A program made the translations under genes and the position numbers. Source: Isoptericola halalbus (GTDB taxonomy: Bacteria; Actinomycetota; Actinomycetes; Actinomycetales; Cellulomonadaceae). From it: a stretch of DNA of 64,000 nucleotides. The DNA is taken from contig VJZX01000011.1 of assembly GCA_009663185.1 (NCBI GenBank), forward strand, positions 49,583 to 113,582, given 5' to 3'. Shown here piece by piece: positions 42,290 to 51,078 of this stretch; the stretch's first letter is position 1; the number at the start of each line of letters is the position of its first letter. The notes under the pieces are model-generated. The model saw nothing but the letters and a program-made list of their open reading frames with translations. It was not told the DNA's origin and made no database searches.

Positions 42290-43054
42290 ATGCCCGCACG
42301 CGGAGATCTGCCCGAAGGCGCGCCGGCCTGGATCGACCTCGGTGCGCGCGACCTCGACGCTGCGATCACCTTCTACACGAGTCTGTTCGACTGGGAGCAC
42401 GTGAGCCTCGGCGAGGAGTTTGGCGACTACGGCCACTTCCTGCTCCAGGGCGAACCGGTGGCAGGCGTGGGGCCGCTCCAGGACGAGGACCAGCCCGCGG
42501 CGTGGAGCGTCTACCTGTGGACGACGGACGTCGACGCGACCGCCGCGCGCGTCACCGAGCACGGCGGCACGGTGCTCCAGGGGCCCGAGGACGTGCCCGG
42601 TCAGGGTCGCTTCCTGAAGACGCGCGACCCCACAGGAGCCCCGGTGGCGTTCTGGCAGGCCTACGACAACCGAGGTTTCACCACGGTCGGCGAGCCTGGC
42701 GCGCCGGCGTGGTTCGAGCTGTGGACGAACGACTACGAGACCGCGGTCGCGTACTACCGCGACGTCGCCGGCTGGGACACGCACGAGCTACCGAACGACG
42801 AGGGCCTGCGCTACACCACGCACGGCAAGGGCGACGACTCCTACGCCGGCATCTACGACGCCACGTCCGACCTCGGCGAGCACGGGACGCCCTCGTGGGT
42901 CGTCTACTTCGGCACATCCGACGTCGACGCCTCGGTCGCGCGTGCCCGCGCGCTCGGCGTCGCGATCCACGGCGATCCGCAGGACAGCCCGTACGGCCGG
43001 ATGGTCGGCGTCCAGGACCCGAACGACACCTGGTTCCAGCTCATCTCGGTCTGA
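42290..43054 (+). CDS. Two-domain VOC (glyoxalase/bleomycin-resistance-like) protein
   Basis: A 254-residue protein with two beta-alpha-beta VOC modules (about residues 10-125 and 135-254), typified by IDLGARDLDAAITFYTSLFDWE and FELWTNDYETAVAYYRDVAGWDT. Family members bind small molecules or metals; this subtype resembles hydroxylase/lyase-like actinobacterial proteins of unknown substrate. GAGGGAGGAC precedes the ATG. It is divergent from the other VOC gene. Confidence 0.87.
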   Translation: MPARGDLPEGAPAWIDLGARDLDAAITFYTSLFDWEHVSLGEEFGDYGHFLLQGEPVAGVGPLQDEDQPAAWSVYLWTTDVDATAARVTEHGGTVLQGPEDVPGQGRFLKTRDPTGAPVAFWQAYDNRGFTTVGEPGAPAWFELWTNDYETAVAYYRDVAGWDTHELPNDEGLRYTTHGKGDDSYAGIYDATSDLGEHGTPSWVVYFGTSDVDASVARARALGVAIHGDPQDSPYGRMVGVQDPNDTWFQLISV

Positions 43055-43060
43055 GCCCAG

Positions 43061-43120
43061 CCGGTGACTACAGATTGTCCCCGTTTCGGACTCGAACGGG
43101 GGACAATCTGTAGCCACCGG
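43061..43120. terminator. Long inverted repeat, 28-bp arms, between VOC gene and ppc
   Basis: Arms 43061-43088 and 43093-43120 (CTACAGATTGTCCCC at the core) pair over 28 positions with three mismatches around a 4-base loop. It sits between two convergent stop codons and should end transcription from both sides. Its core is less GC-rich than the surrounding DNA. Confidence 0.65.
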
Positions 43121-43128
43121 CCGGACAG

Positions 43129-45885
43129 TCAGCCCGTGTTCTGCAGGCCGGCGCTGATGCCGTTCACGGTCAGCAGCAGCAGGTGCTGCCAGCGGTCGGT
43201 GTACCCGCCGTCGACCCACTCGCCCGAGTCGGCCGTGATGCCCTCGCTCGTGCCCTCGGTGCGCAGCGCCCGCAGCGCGCGTACCTGCAGCAGGGAAAGC
43301 GCGTCGACGTAGGGCGAGCGCAGCTGCACGGCACGGCCGAGCACGCGCCTGTTGGCGAGCGGCCACGGGTTGCCGGTGACCCGCAGCACCCACTCGCGCG
43401 TGAGGCTCAGCTCGTCGAGGACCATCTGGGCGAGGTCGTCGCGGTCGCCGAGCGCCAGGTACTGGGCGGCGATGCGCTCGTCCGTCTTGGCGAGAGACAT
43501 CTCGACGTTGTCCAGCAGAGTCATGAACAGCGGCCACTCGCGGTAGGCGGCCTGCAGCTCGGCGATGCGGTCGGGGCTGTCGCCGAACTCGCTCAGCGCC
43601 GTGCCCAGCCCGAACCAGCCGGCCAGGTTGATGCGTGCCTGCGACCAGGAGAAGACCCACGGGATCGCGCGCAGGTCGTCGAGCGAGTTGACCGACAGCC
43701 CCCGCTTGGCCGGCCGGGAGCCGATCGGCAGCAGGCCGACCTCCTCGAGGGGCGTGACCTGCGCGAACCACTGCGGGAAGCCTTCCGACTTCACGAGCGC
43801 ATGGAACCGGGCACGCGAGGAGGCGTCGAGCGAGGCCGCCACGCGGGCGAATCGCTCGGCCGTCGCGGCGTTGCGCTTCTCGGTCGACGGCGCGGAGGCC
43901 AGTAGCGTCGCGGCCGCGACCTGCTCGATGTGCCGCGCGGCGATCGTCGGGTCGCCGTAGCGCGCGAGGATGACCTCGCCCTGCTCGGTAAGCTTGAACC
44001 GGCCGTCGACCGAGTGCGGCGGCTGGGCCAGGACCGCCCGGTTGGCCGGGCCGCCGCCGCGGCCGAGCGCGCCGCCGCGCCCGTGGAACAGCGTCAGCGT
44101 GATGTCGTTGCGCCGTGCCCACTCGGCGATGCGCGACTGCGCGGAGTGGAGCGCGAGCGTCGCGGCGACCGGGCCGACGTCCTTGGAGGAGTCCGAGTAC
44201 CCGAGCATGACCTCGACCCGCCGGCCGTTGGCCGCGAGGCGCCGCTGCACCTGGGGCAGGGCGAGCATGGCCTCGAGGATGTCGACCGACGCCTCCAGGT
44301 CGGCGAAGGTCTCGAACAGCGGGATCGCGTCGATGACCGGGATGTCCTCGGCCTCCTCGAACGCGAGCTCGGCAAGGTGGTACACGGCCGCCAGGTGCTC
44401 GGGCGCCTGCGTGAACGACACGATGTAGCGACGGGCGGCCCGCTCGCCGAACCGGCGCTGCACGGCGCCCAGGGCGCGGAACGTGTCGAGCACCTCGCGC
44501 GTGCGGTCGGACAGGTCGCCGTGCACGCCCTTCTCGGCGATCTCGTCGAGCGCCGCCCCGTGCACCTGCGAGTGCTGGCGTACCTCGATCTCGGCAAGGT
44601 GGAAGCCGAACGTCTGGACCTGCCACACGAGCTTCTGCAGGTCGCCGTACGCGGCGCGCGACGCGCCGCCGTCGACGAGCGAGTCCTGCACGACGCGCAG
44701 CTCGGCCTCGAGCTCCTCGGGCCGCCGGTACGCGAGGTCGGCGTCGCGGCGTCGCGTGGCCCCGATCCGGCCCGCGATCGCGAGCACCGCCGCGCGGTGC
44801 GGCTCGCGCGGCGACTCCGCCACCGCCTCCGCGACCAGGTTCTCGGAGAGCTGGCGCATCCGCTGCCACAGCGCCTTGAGCGCGGGCGACGCCGGGGTTC
44901 CCGACTCGTCGAGGGTGAGCTTGCGCCCGACGGTGCGCGCGGCCTCCTCGAGCGCGACGAGCGCGTGCTCCGCCGCGAGCGTCGCAGCCTGCCGCGTGAC
45001 CTCGGCGGTCACGTTCGGGTTGCCGTCGCGGTCGCCGCCGATCCACGACCCGAGGAACACGAAGGGGCGGGCCACGGGAGCCTGGCGCCCTGCCTCGCCG
45101 TCGAGCAGCCAGTCGTCGAGGCGCCGGTAGACCTCGGGGAACGTGTTGAACAGCGTGGCGTCGAAGACGCCCATGGCCGTCTTGACCTCGTCGAGCACGG
45201 TCGGCTTCGACACCCGGATCGGCGAGGTGCGCCACATCGTGTCGATCTCGGCGAGCAGCCGGCGCTCGTTCTCCACCAGGGTCGTGCCGCCCGGGCGCAT
45301 CGTGTCGCGCTCGGCGATCAGGTTCGAGATGCGCCGGACCGCGCCCGAGATCGCCCGACGCCGGGCCTCCGTCGGGTGCGCGGTCAGGACCGGGCGGAAC
45401 TCGAGCTCGCCCAGACGCCGCAGCGCCTCGTCCCGGCCGACCTCCTCGGCCAGCTGCGTGAACGCGTGGGGCAGCGACTCCTCGACCGCACCGGCTTGTG
45501 TCTCGCGCTGGCGCAGCACCCGGACGCGGTGATACTCCTCGGCCAGGTTGGCGAGGTGGAAGTAGCACGTGAACGCGCGTGCGACCTGCTCGGCGCGCTC
45601 GAGCGGGAAGCCGGCGACGACGTCGGCGGCCTCCGCGAGCGCCGCACCGCCGTCGTCGGCCCCGTAGGCCCGGATCGTCAGCTCGCGCAGGCGCTCGACG
45701 TCGTCGAGCAGGTCCTGTCCGCCCGCCTCGCGCAGGACGGTGCCGAGCAGGCCGCCGAGCAGACGGATGTCGTCGCGCAGCGGGTCGGGCATCTCGTGCC
45801 GTGCGACGACACGCTCGATCGCGCCCGAGGTGACGGGCGCGGGCGCCGCGACGGCGCCGGTGGGCTGTCCGTGGATGTCGCTCAC
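43129..45885 (-). CDS. ppc: Phosphoenolpyruvate carboxylase
   Basis: Carboxylates PEP to oxaloacetate, replenishing the TCA cycle. Length 918 residues is normal. Diagnostic motifs are VLTAHPTEARRR (catalytic His170), GYSDSSKDVG, FHGRGGALGRGGGP and the invariant C-terminal QNTG. The GTG at 45885 is chosen since TAGTCT lies 8 bases upstream, giving a leaderless message; longer frame upstream lacks any start signal. Monocistronic, ending just before a large palindrome. Confidence 0.97.
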   Translation of the reverse strand: MSDIHGQPTGAVAAPAPVTSGAIERVVARHEMPDPLRDDIRLLGGLLGTVLREAGGQDLLDDVERLRELTIRAYGADDGGAALAEAADVVAGFPLERAEQVARAFTCYFHLANLAEEYHRVRVLRQRETQAGAVEESLPHAFTQLAEEVGRDEALRRLGELEFRPVLTAHPTEARRRAISGAVRRISNLIAERDTMRPGGTTLVENERRLLAEIDTMWRTSPIRVSKPTVLDEVKTAMGVFDATLFNTFPEVYRRLDDWLLDGEAGRQAPVARPFVFLGSWIGGDRDGNPNVTAEVTRQAATLAAEHALVALEEAARTVGRKLTLDESGTPASPALKALWQRMRQLSENLVAEAVAESPREPHRAAVLAIAGRIGATRRRDADLAYRRPEELEAELRVVQDSLVDGGASRAAYGDLQKLVWQVQTFGFHLAEIEVRQHSQVHGAALDEIAEKGVHGDLSDRTREVLDTFRALGAVQRRFGERAARRYIVSFTQAPEHLAAVYHLAELAFEEAEDIPVIDAIPLFETFADLEASVDILEAMLALPQVQRRLAANGRRVEVMLGYSDSSKDVGPVAATLALHSAQSRIAEWARRNDITLTLFHGRGGALGRGGGPANRAVLAQPPHSVDGRFKLTEQGEVILARYGDPTIAARHIEQVAAATLLASAPSTEKRNAATAERFARVAASLDASSRARFHALVKSEGFPQWFAQVTPLEEVGLLPIGSRPAKRGLSVNSLDDLRAIPWVFSWSQARINLAGWFGLGTALSEFGDSPDRIAELQAAYREWPLFMTLLDNVEMSLAKTDERIAAQYLALGDRDDLAQMVLDELSLTREWVLRVTGNPWPLANRRVLGRAVQLRSPYVDALSLLQVRALRALRTEGTSEGITADSGEWVDGGYTDRWQHLLLLTVNGISAGLQNTG

Positions 45886-45893
45886 GATCCAAG

Positions 45894-45899
45894 AGACTA
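45894..45899 (-). promoter_or_regulatory. Leaderless -10 hexamer TAGTCT for ppc
   Basis: On the - strand TAGTCT ends 8 bases before the GTG at 45885. Confidence 0.55.
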
Positions 45900-46006
45900 A
45901 GCCGAACCACGTTTGAACCGAGCATTGCGTCCGATCGGTGGTCCTGCCCGACGCCGGCACCCGGCCGGCCTCGGCAGGCTCGCACGCGTAGTGCCAGGAT
46001 CGGAGC

Positions 46007-46882
46007 ATGACCTCATCAGCAGCGTCGCAGCAGCGTGTCGTGGTCACCGGGGCGAGCGGCCGGCTCGGGCCAGCCGTCGTGGAGCACCTGGCCGCCCACG
46101 GCTGGGACGTCGTGGCCACCGACCGGGTCGCTCCCCCGCCCGGCCTGCCGGCGAAGTTCGTGCGCGCGGACCTGGGCGAGCTCGGGCAGCTTGTCGAGCT
46201 GATCTCCGGCGTGGACGAGTCCGGGCCGGCCGACGCCGTCGTGCACCTTGCGGCCATCCCCGCGCCCGGCCTGGCGCCCAACGCCACGACGTTCGCCAAC
46301 AACGTGCCCGCGACCTACAACGTGTTCCGCGCCGCGCAGCTCCTGGGCATCCGCAACGTGGTGTGGGCGTCGAGCGAGACCGTGCTCGGCCTGCCGTTCG
46401 CGGTGCCGCCGCCCTACCTGCCGGTCGACGAGGAGTACCCGCCCGTCCCGCAGTCCACCTACTCGCTCGGCAAGACGCTCGAGGAGGAGATGGCGCGCCA
46501 CTTCACGCGGTGGGACCCGCAGCTCAAGCTCGTCGGGCTGCGGTTCTCCAACGTGATGCGCCCCGAGGACTACACGGGCTTCGCGAGCTGGCAGGACGAC
46601 CCCGCCGTGCGGCGATGGAACGCCTGGGGCTACATCGACGCGCGCGACGGGGCGCAGGCCGTGCGGCTCGCGCTCGAGGCCACGTTCACCGGGTTCGAGG
46701 CGTTCGTCGTCGCGAACGCGGACACCGTCATGGAGCGCGACTCGGCCGAGCTGGCCGCCGCGGAGTTCCCCGACGTGCCGCTGCGCCGCCCGCTCGAGGG
46801 CCGCGAGACGCTGCTGAGCATCGACAAGGCGCGCCGGGTGCTCGGCTACGAGCCGCAGCACTCGTGGCGCGACGAGGTCTGA
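46007..46882 (+). CDS. NAD-dependent epimerase/dehydratase (extended SDR)
   Basis: A 291-residue Rossmann-fold oxidoreductase. The nucleotide loop is VVVTGASGRLGPAVV (about residues 11-25), NAG-type motif HLAAIPAPG, and the catalytic Tyr-Lys pair YSLGK (about 153-157). These enzymes act on nucleotide sugars or hexuronates; a uronate-dehydrogenase-like activity is possible, but neighbours give no clue. CAGGAT ends 6 bases before the ATG, a leaderless variant. Confidence 0.88.
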   Translation: MTSSAASQQRVVVTGASGRLGPAVVEHLAAHGWDVVATDRVAPPPGLPAKFVRADLGELGQLVELISGVDESGPADAVVHLAAIPAPGLAPNATTFANNVPATYNVFRAAQLLGIRNVVWASSETVLGLPFAVPPPYLPVDEEYPPVPQSTYSLGKTLEEEMARHFTRWDPQLKLVGLRFSNVMRPEDYTGFASWQDDPAVRRWNAWGYIDARDGAQAVRLALEATFTGFEAFVVANADTVMERDSAELAAAEFPDVPLRRPLEGRETLLSIDKARRVLGYEPQHSWRDEV

Positions 46883-47132
46883 GCAGCGGTCCAGCCGTGC
46901 AGTGCGTGACGCTGAGCATCGACGCTTCGCACTGCAATCGAGCCCGACGCGCACCGGACGCGATCGCCGTGCCGCGACCGCATCGGTTCCCCAGCGTCTC
47001 TCGCGCGCAAGCCGCCAGTCCTCCGCCATCTCGACAGAAGTGGCGGCAAGCAGCGAACGCGACGGTCGGTGAGCTTCCACCCTTCGACTGCGTGACCCGG
47101 GACGAAGGTCCCTGGAGGACGCCGATCGTCGG
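46883..47132. other. Non-coding stretch with a TGCAGTGCG inverted repeat
   Basis: About 250 bases without a convincing gene. TGCAGTGCG (46898-46906) is inverted at 46928-46936 after the SDR stop and may form a terminator with a 21-base loop. The remaining DNA is less GC-rich than that to the left and begins a stretch of atypical composition. Confidence 0.4.
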
Positions 47133-47858
47133 ATGGACCATCGAGCCATGGCAAGACCATGGTCGCGTCGGTTGACAATCGCCTTCGCGATGGCGGCCGG
47201 CTATCTGGCGTGGCACCGGCTCGGTCGGACCTACGGGTCCACGGCGGCCGAACGGCGGACGACGATGCCCGGCGACCACCTGGTGCGTTGCCCGCAGGTC
47301 GTCGCCACCCATGCGGCGACGATCCCGGCCCCGCCCGACCGGATCTGGCCGTGGCTCGTGCAGGTCGGTTGGCACCGGGGCGGCTGGTACACGCCGCGGT
47401 GGGTGGATGTGCTGCTCTTCCCGGACAATCGGCCGAGCGCCGACGCGATCCTCGAGGACTTTCAGAGCCTCCAGGTCGGCGACTTCGTACCGGACGGTGC
47501 ACCCGAGACTGAGTGCGGGTTCGTCGTGCGCGAGTGCGAACCCGACAAGCACCTGGTCCTGGAGTCGACGACGCACCTTCCACTCTCGTGGCGGCGGAGG
47601 GGAACGGCGCGCCTGCACTGGACATGGAGCTTCGTCCTTCGTCCGGTCGCCGACGGGCGGGCGACCCGCTTCGTGTTCCGCTGGCGAGCCCGGACCGGTC
47701 CCTGGTGGTTCACCGCAGGCGCGCACCTCGTGATCGTCCCGGCGGACTTCATCATGTCGCGCGGCATGTTGCGCGGGCTGCGCACCCGCGCCGCGCGGCA
47801 ACCGCCTGCAGACAGAACCCGGGCTACGGCCCTGGCCCGAGGACGTGAGCGACGGTGA
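47133..47858 (+). CDS. SRPBCC/polyketide-cyclase-like protein with N-terminal anchor
   Basis: A 241-residue protein with an N-terminal hydrophobic helix (LTIAFAMAAGYLAW) and a START-like fold, seen as THAATIPAPPDRIWPWLVQVGWHRGGWY and later strands ending GARTGPWWF-type sequence. Related actinobacterial proteins lack a defined role. The start is either the ATG at 47133, with GGAGG 14 bases away, or the ATG at 47148. The last 35 residues are low-complexity Arg/Ala and may not be conserved. Confidence 0.65.
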   Translation: MDHRAMARPWSRRLTIAFAMAAGYLAWHRLGRTYGSTAAERRTTMPGDHLVRCPQVVATHAATIPAPPDRIWPWLVQVGWHRGGWYTPRWVDVLLFPDNRPSADAILEDFQSLQVGDFVPDGAPETECGFVVRECEPDKHLVLESTTHLPLSWRRRGTARLHWTWSFVLRPVADGRATRFVFRWRARTGPWWFTAGAHLVIVPADFIMSRGMLRGLRTRAARQPPADRTRATALARGRERR

Positions 47859-48030
47859 CCGGGCGTCGGCCGCTGCTGCTCGCCGCCGTGGCGGCGAGCA
47901 GCCAGGACACCACCGGACCACCGCGCAGCGCACTGATCGGCACCGTGGCCGGTGGGCGGTCAGCGGCAGCTGACACGCCGAGCTTCCGCAGCCGAGTCGA
48001 GATGGGATCGCAGCGAGCGGGAGGGAATCC

Positions 48031-49023
48031 ATGGACGTGACCGGTGCAGGTCAGCCGTCCGCCCGGCAAACGGGCTGGCGCGCGTGGGTGCGGGATCATC
48101 CGTTCTTGGCGTTCGTAGCGTTCGCCTACGCCTGGTCGTGGCCGCTCCTGGTGCTCTCGGTGGTCGGGGGCGGCCAGGTGCCCCTCGTGGTTGCCACGGC
48201 AGGGCCGACCGTGGCCGCCGCGATCCTCACTCGGGTCCGGGGCGGCTCGCTCCAGAATTGGCTCCGCCCGCTGTGGCGGTGGCGGGTGGGGCCGAGGTGG
48301 TGGGCCTACGCGTTGGGACTGCCTGCACTGCTGTACGGCGTGGTCAACCTGGTACTCCAGGTCCTCGGGGAGCCGGTGAACTGGGGGCTGGCGATCGACC
48401 GGCTGCCGCCCTACCTCGCCACCTTCGGGGTGGTCCTGGTCTTCGCGGGGCTGCTGGAAGAGCCCGGTTGGCGGGGGTTCGCGCTGCCGCTGCTGCAGAC
48501 CCGCTTCTCGCCGCTGGTAGCCACCCTGGTCCTCGGCCTGGTCTGGGGCGTGTGGCACGTCCCGGTCTACGGTCCGCTCGGCTTCGTGGTCCCTACGGTG
48601 CTGGCGTTCTTCTACACACTGCTGTGGAACGCCACACGGAGCGTAGGGCTGTGCGTCCTGCTCCACGCGAGCTTCACGCCCGCCCAGGACAACCTGATCC
48701 TGATGGCCCGCGACCGGGCATACACAGGTGCCCTGGACGCGCCGGACTGGGCGATCCTCGGCACCTATCTTGCCGCCGCGCTGGTCGTGATCCTCGCCAC
48801 CAGGGGCCGCCTCGGACACCGGTCCGCCGCCGACGCCGGAGGGCCGCTCTCACAGCCGAGCACCGGCGATGAAGACCGCCGGGACCGCGGAGACGCGGGC
48901 GCGCCCCATGGCACATCGACCACGAGCAGCAACCGCTCCAGCAGTCCGCCGGCTCCCCCTGGTTCGCGGTCGGGTCGCGGGGAACCCGGACGACCCCAGC
49001 CGGGAGGACGTCACGGTGGGTGA
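48031..49023 (+). CDS. CPBP-family intramembrane glutamic protease
   Basis: A 330-residue membrane protease. It has about eight helices and the CPBP motifs LLEEPGWRGFALPLL (Glu-Glu and Arg, about residues 141-155), VWGVWHVPVYG (His) and LLHASFTPAQDN (His). Sequence after about residue 275 is a Ser/Pro/Arg/Gly-rich tail that looks like read-through into non-coding DNA, suggesting a lost stop codon. GGGAGGGAATCC precedes the ATG. Motif 1 here is canonical, unlike the CPBP gene at 2606. Confidence 0.82.
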   Translation: MDVTGAGQPSARQTGWRAWVRDHPFLAFVAFAYAWSWPLLVLSVVGGGQVPLVVATAGPTVAAAILTRVRGGSLQNWLRPLWRWRVGPRWWAYALGLPALLYGVVNLVLQVLGEPVNWGLAIDRLPPYLATFGVVLVFAGLLEEPGWRGFALPLLQTRFSPLVATLVLGLVWGVWHVPVYGPLGFVVPTVLAFFYTLLWNATRSVGLCVLLHASFTPAQDNLILMARDRAYTGALDAPDWAILGTYLAAALVVILATRGRLGHRSAADAGGPLSQPSTGDEDRRDRGDAGAPHGTSTTSSNRSSSPPAPPGSRSGRGEPGRPQPGGRHGG

Positions 49024-49156
49024 GGCAGACGCCACCGGGCGCTCAGGCGCACCCCCCGCCACTGTCGGACAGTCCGACGGGTCGTGCCGGGCAGCATCGC
49101 AGAGGAGCTCTACCTCGAGATCAATGACGTGGCGCCGCTCTTGGTGGTGGTGCCTC

Positions 49157-49522
49157 TCACGCTCCGACCATGGACTTGGACGGCCAGTCGAGCAACACCA
49201 GGCCCACGATCAGGCCAGCATTCACGGCCTGGATGAACAGGAACCACGGGTGGAAGAACAGGACCATCAGCCCGAACGAGACCGCCAGCCCGATCACCGC
49301 AACGGACCGCCACCACTCCGCGTGCGCCCACAGCCCGATCCCCGCCGCTACCAGCAGGGCCGCCGCAACGAGGGCCCCTACGACGGCCAGGCCTCGTTGG
49401 TCACCGAGCAGCCAGGAGTGGCTCGCCCGGAACGGCTCACCCTCCTTGGCTGGGGTTGCCCACATCGCCACGTGGATGCCTCCGTGGGCGATCAGGAAGG
49501 CGATGAACAAGAAGCGCCACAC
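49157..49522 (-). CDS. Small four-helix membrane protein, unknown function
   Basis: A 121-residue integral membrane protein with four hydrophobic segments (starting MWRFLFIAFLIAHGGIHVAMW). Not recognised. GAGGAG precedes the GTG at 49522 by 9 bases. It follows the membrane-protein gene at 49626-50525 on the same strand after 103 bases and may be its partner. Confidence 0.6.
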   Translation of the reverse strand: MWRFLFIAFLIAHGGIHVAMWATPAKEGEPFRASHSWLLGDQRGLAVVGALVAAALLVAAGIGLWAHAEWWRSVAVIGLAVSFGLMVLFFHPWFLFIQAVNAGLIVGLVLLDWPSKSMVGA

Positions 49523-49625
49523 ATCGATCGGCTCCTCTCCAGGGTCGGGTCACGTAGCTTGCGCACGCTCTCCGAGGCCCACTCGGTCGTCTCAGGCCTC
49601 CACCATCCGGAGGTGGGGAGCCCGG

Positions 49626-50525
49626 TCATGCCGATCCCCTGGGGGCCCGGAGCACGTCCTTGAGCTCGGCGCTCGGCTCGAGGGCCCCCAGGAGCCGGAC
49701 GGCGACCAAGACCTCCACCACCGCCAACAAGCCGATCGCCAGACCGACACCCGGCGCCCACCCCAGCCCCCGTGCGGCGGCCACCGCCATGAGGGAGACG
49801 ATCCCAACCGCAAGGGAGGCCATCGCCACGAGCAACGCCGGGGCCAGCACGTATCCCCACGCCCGGCGTCGTACCAGGAGCACCCCGGCCAGCACCACTG
49901 CGGGCAAGAACACGGCCAGGTCCAGGACATGCACGGGGTTCGTCACCAGACCGGCCTCTGCCAGTGCCTCGGGGACCGTCCCGGAGAGAATGGGCGGAAC
50001 GATCTCCGACAGCCACAGCAGGTAGAAGACCGATCCGATGGTGATGAGCACCACCGAGGTGGTGCGCACGGGGGCCCGGTCGGTGAACTTCGACCGGACT
50101 CGCACGGGATCGATGCTGGAGAGCCCGCCGATGAGCGCGTACACGGACAGGCCCAGGACCACCACCCACACGAGAAACAGGGGCCCGAAGTGAACATCGA
50201 AGGAGTAGATGACGTAGGTGTACGCGCTGTAGACCAGGATGCCGGTCCACCCCAGGTACGCGCGGACGGAGCCCCGGCCTGCCGCGATCGCCAGCAGCAG
50301 AAGCGCGGGAAAGGCCACGAGGTTTGCGATGTCCTGCCCGATCGCCTGGGCGGCCCAGTCTGCAGTCTCGTCCCCGTAGATCCGGTCGTCGAGGACGATC
50401 CCGATCACACTTCCGGTGACCCCGAGGACCACGATCGGGAGCGTGAGCCACAGCCAGAACGGGACCCGTCCCTGCCCCGGGGAGACGTTGGCCCCGGTGG
50501 GGCTGGGTTCGTGTGCTGTCGCCAT
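49626..50525 (-). CDS. Polytopic membrane protein, unknown function
   Basis: A 299-residue protein with about eight hydrophobic helices and short loops; no known motif or charged active-site pattern stands out. The N-terminal 30 residues are soluble (TAHEPSPTGANVSPGQGR). ATG at 50525 follows GGAGGT by 5 bases, so translation is well supported. Codon use is less GC-biased than in the flanking regions. No family assigned. Confidence 0.6.
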   Translation of the reverse strand: MATAHEPSPTGANVSPGQGRVPFWLWLTLPIVVLGVTGSVIGIVLDDRIYGDETADWAAQAIGQDIANLVAFPALLLLAIAAGRGSVRAYLGWTGILVYSAYTYVIYSFDVHFGPLFLVWVVVLGLSVYALIGGLSSIDPVRVRSKFTDRAPVRTTSVVLITIGSVFYLLWLSEIVPPILSGTVPEALAEAGLVTNPVHVLDLAVFLPAVVLAGVLLVRRRAWGYVLAPALLVAMASLAVGIVSLMAVAAARGLGWAPGVGLAIGLLAVVEVLVAVRLLGALEPSAELKDVLRAPRGSA

Positions 50526-50831
50526 GTCAGACCTCCAGTCGCTTGGCGTCTTGGACAGCACTCTTCATCTGATCCAAGATCCTCACCGATGCCCAGAGCC
50601 CATGCATCACCGAAGCCGGGAACGCAGCGTTGGACGAGGGCCTTCGTGCACCCGCCCTGGTAGAGCTTCCGGTCCCCCGACAGGCTCCTGCGCAAGACCG
50701 CGATCGTTCGACGACTGACGTCAGAAACGGCCAGTTCTGGATCGTCGGGCGTGGTTGTCGAGAGTCGACCAAACGCCCTCGACGCCGGTTGTTCAGCGCG
50801 GAAGGATGACGCCACGTCCCTGGTTTCCGCT
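50526..50831. other. Low-GC stretch with possible remnant of a - strand gene
   Basis: No intact gene. On the - strand the frame ending at 50527 reads GLWASVRILDQMKSAVQDAKRLEV, a plausible helical C-terminus only two bases before the next gene, while plausible coding sequence further upstream (VSRRTIAVLRRSLSGDRKLYQGG) is in another frame. This suggests a frameshifted small gene. GC is near 53% over 50521-50580, low for this genome. Confidence 0.35.
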
Positions 50832-50983
50832 GTGCCCGCCGGCATCCGTCCCGCCACGCCCGACGACGCCTCCGGCTGTGCGAATGTCCACCACACGTCG
50901 TGGGTGGAGACCTATTCCGAGATGACGGCGCACGCTTCATCGACGAGCGTCTCGGAATCGCCTCGGTTCGCCACGTCCGTTAG
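50832..50983 (+). pseudogene. Frameshifted and truncated GNAT acetyltransferase remnant
   Basis: GTG at 50832 opens a typical GNAT N-terminus (IRPATPDDASGCANVHHTSWVETYSEM, to 50924). Just after, the frame is lost and the expected continuation RFIDERLGIASVRHVR appears in another frame before a TAG at 50981. The rest of the acetyltransferase, including the acetyl-CoA-binding motif, is absent. This is a decayed gene, not a functional one. Confidence 0.6.
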
Positions 50984-51078
50984 CGCCACCGGAAGTTTCC
51001 AAACTTCCACAAGCCGATAGTGCGCGCTCAGAACCGGCCGTCTGTGACGTCGTTCGTCGCGCGTCGGTGCCCCCAGCC

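Noticed and set aside
42788..45985. 1065-codon ORF in another - strand frame within ppc
   Set aside because: Arg/Ala/Gly-rich shadow frame; the PEP carboxylase frame contains all catalytic motifs.
50912..51078. Extension of the anti-sigma frame region as a separate - strand gene ending ALTDVANRGDSETLVDEACAVISE
   Set aside because: It has no start or ribosome-binding site of its own and overlaps the GNAT remnant, which has clearer homology.
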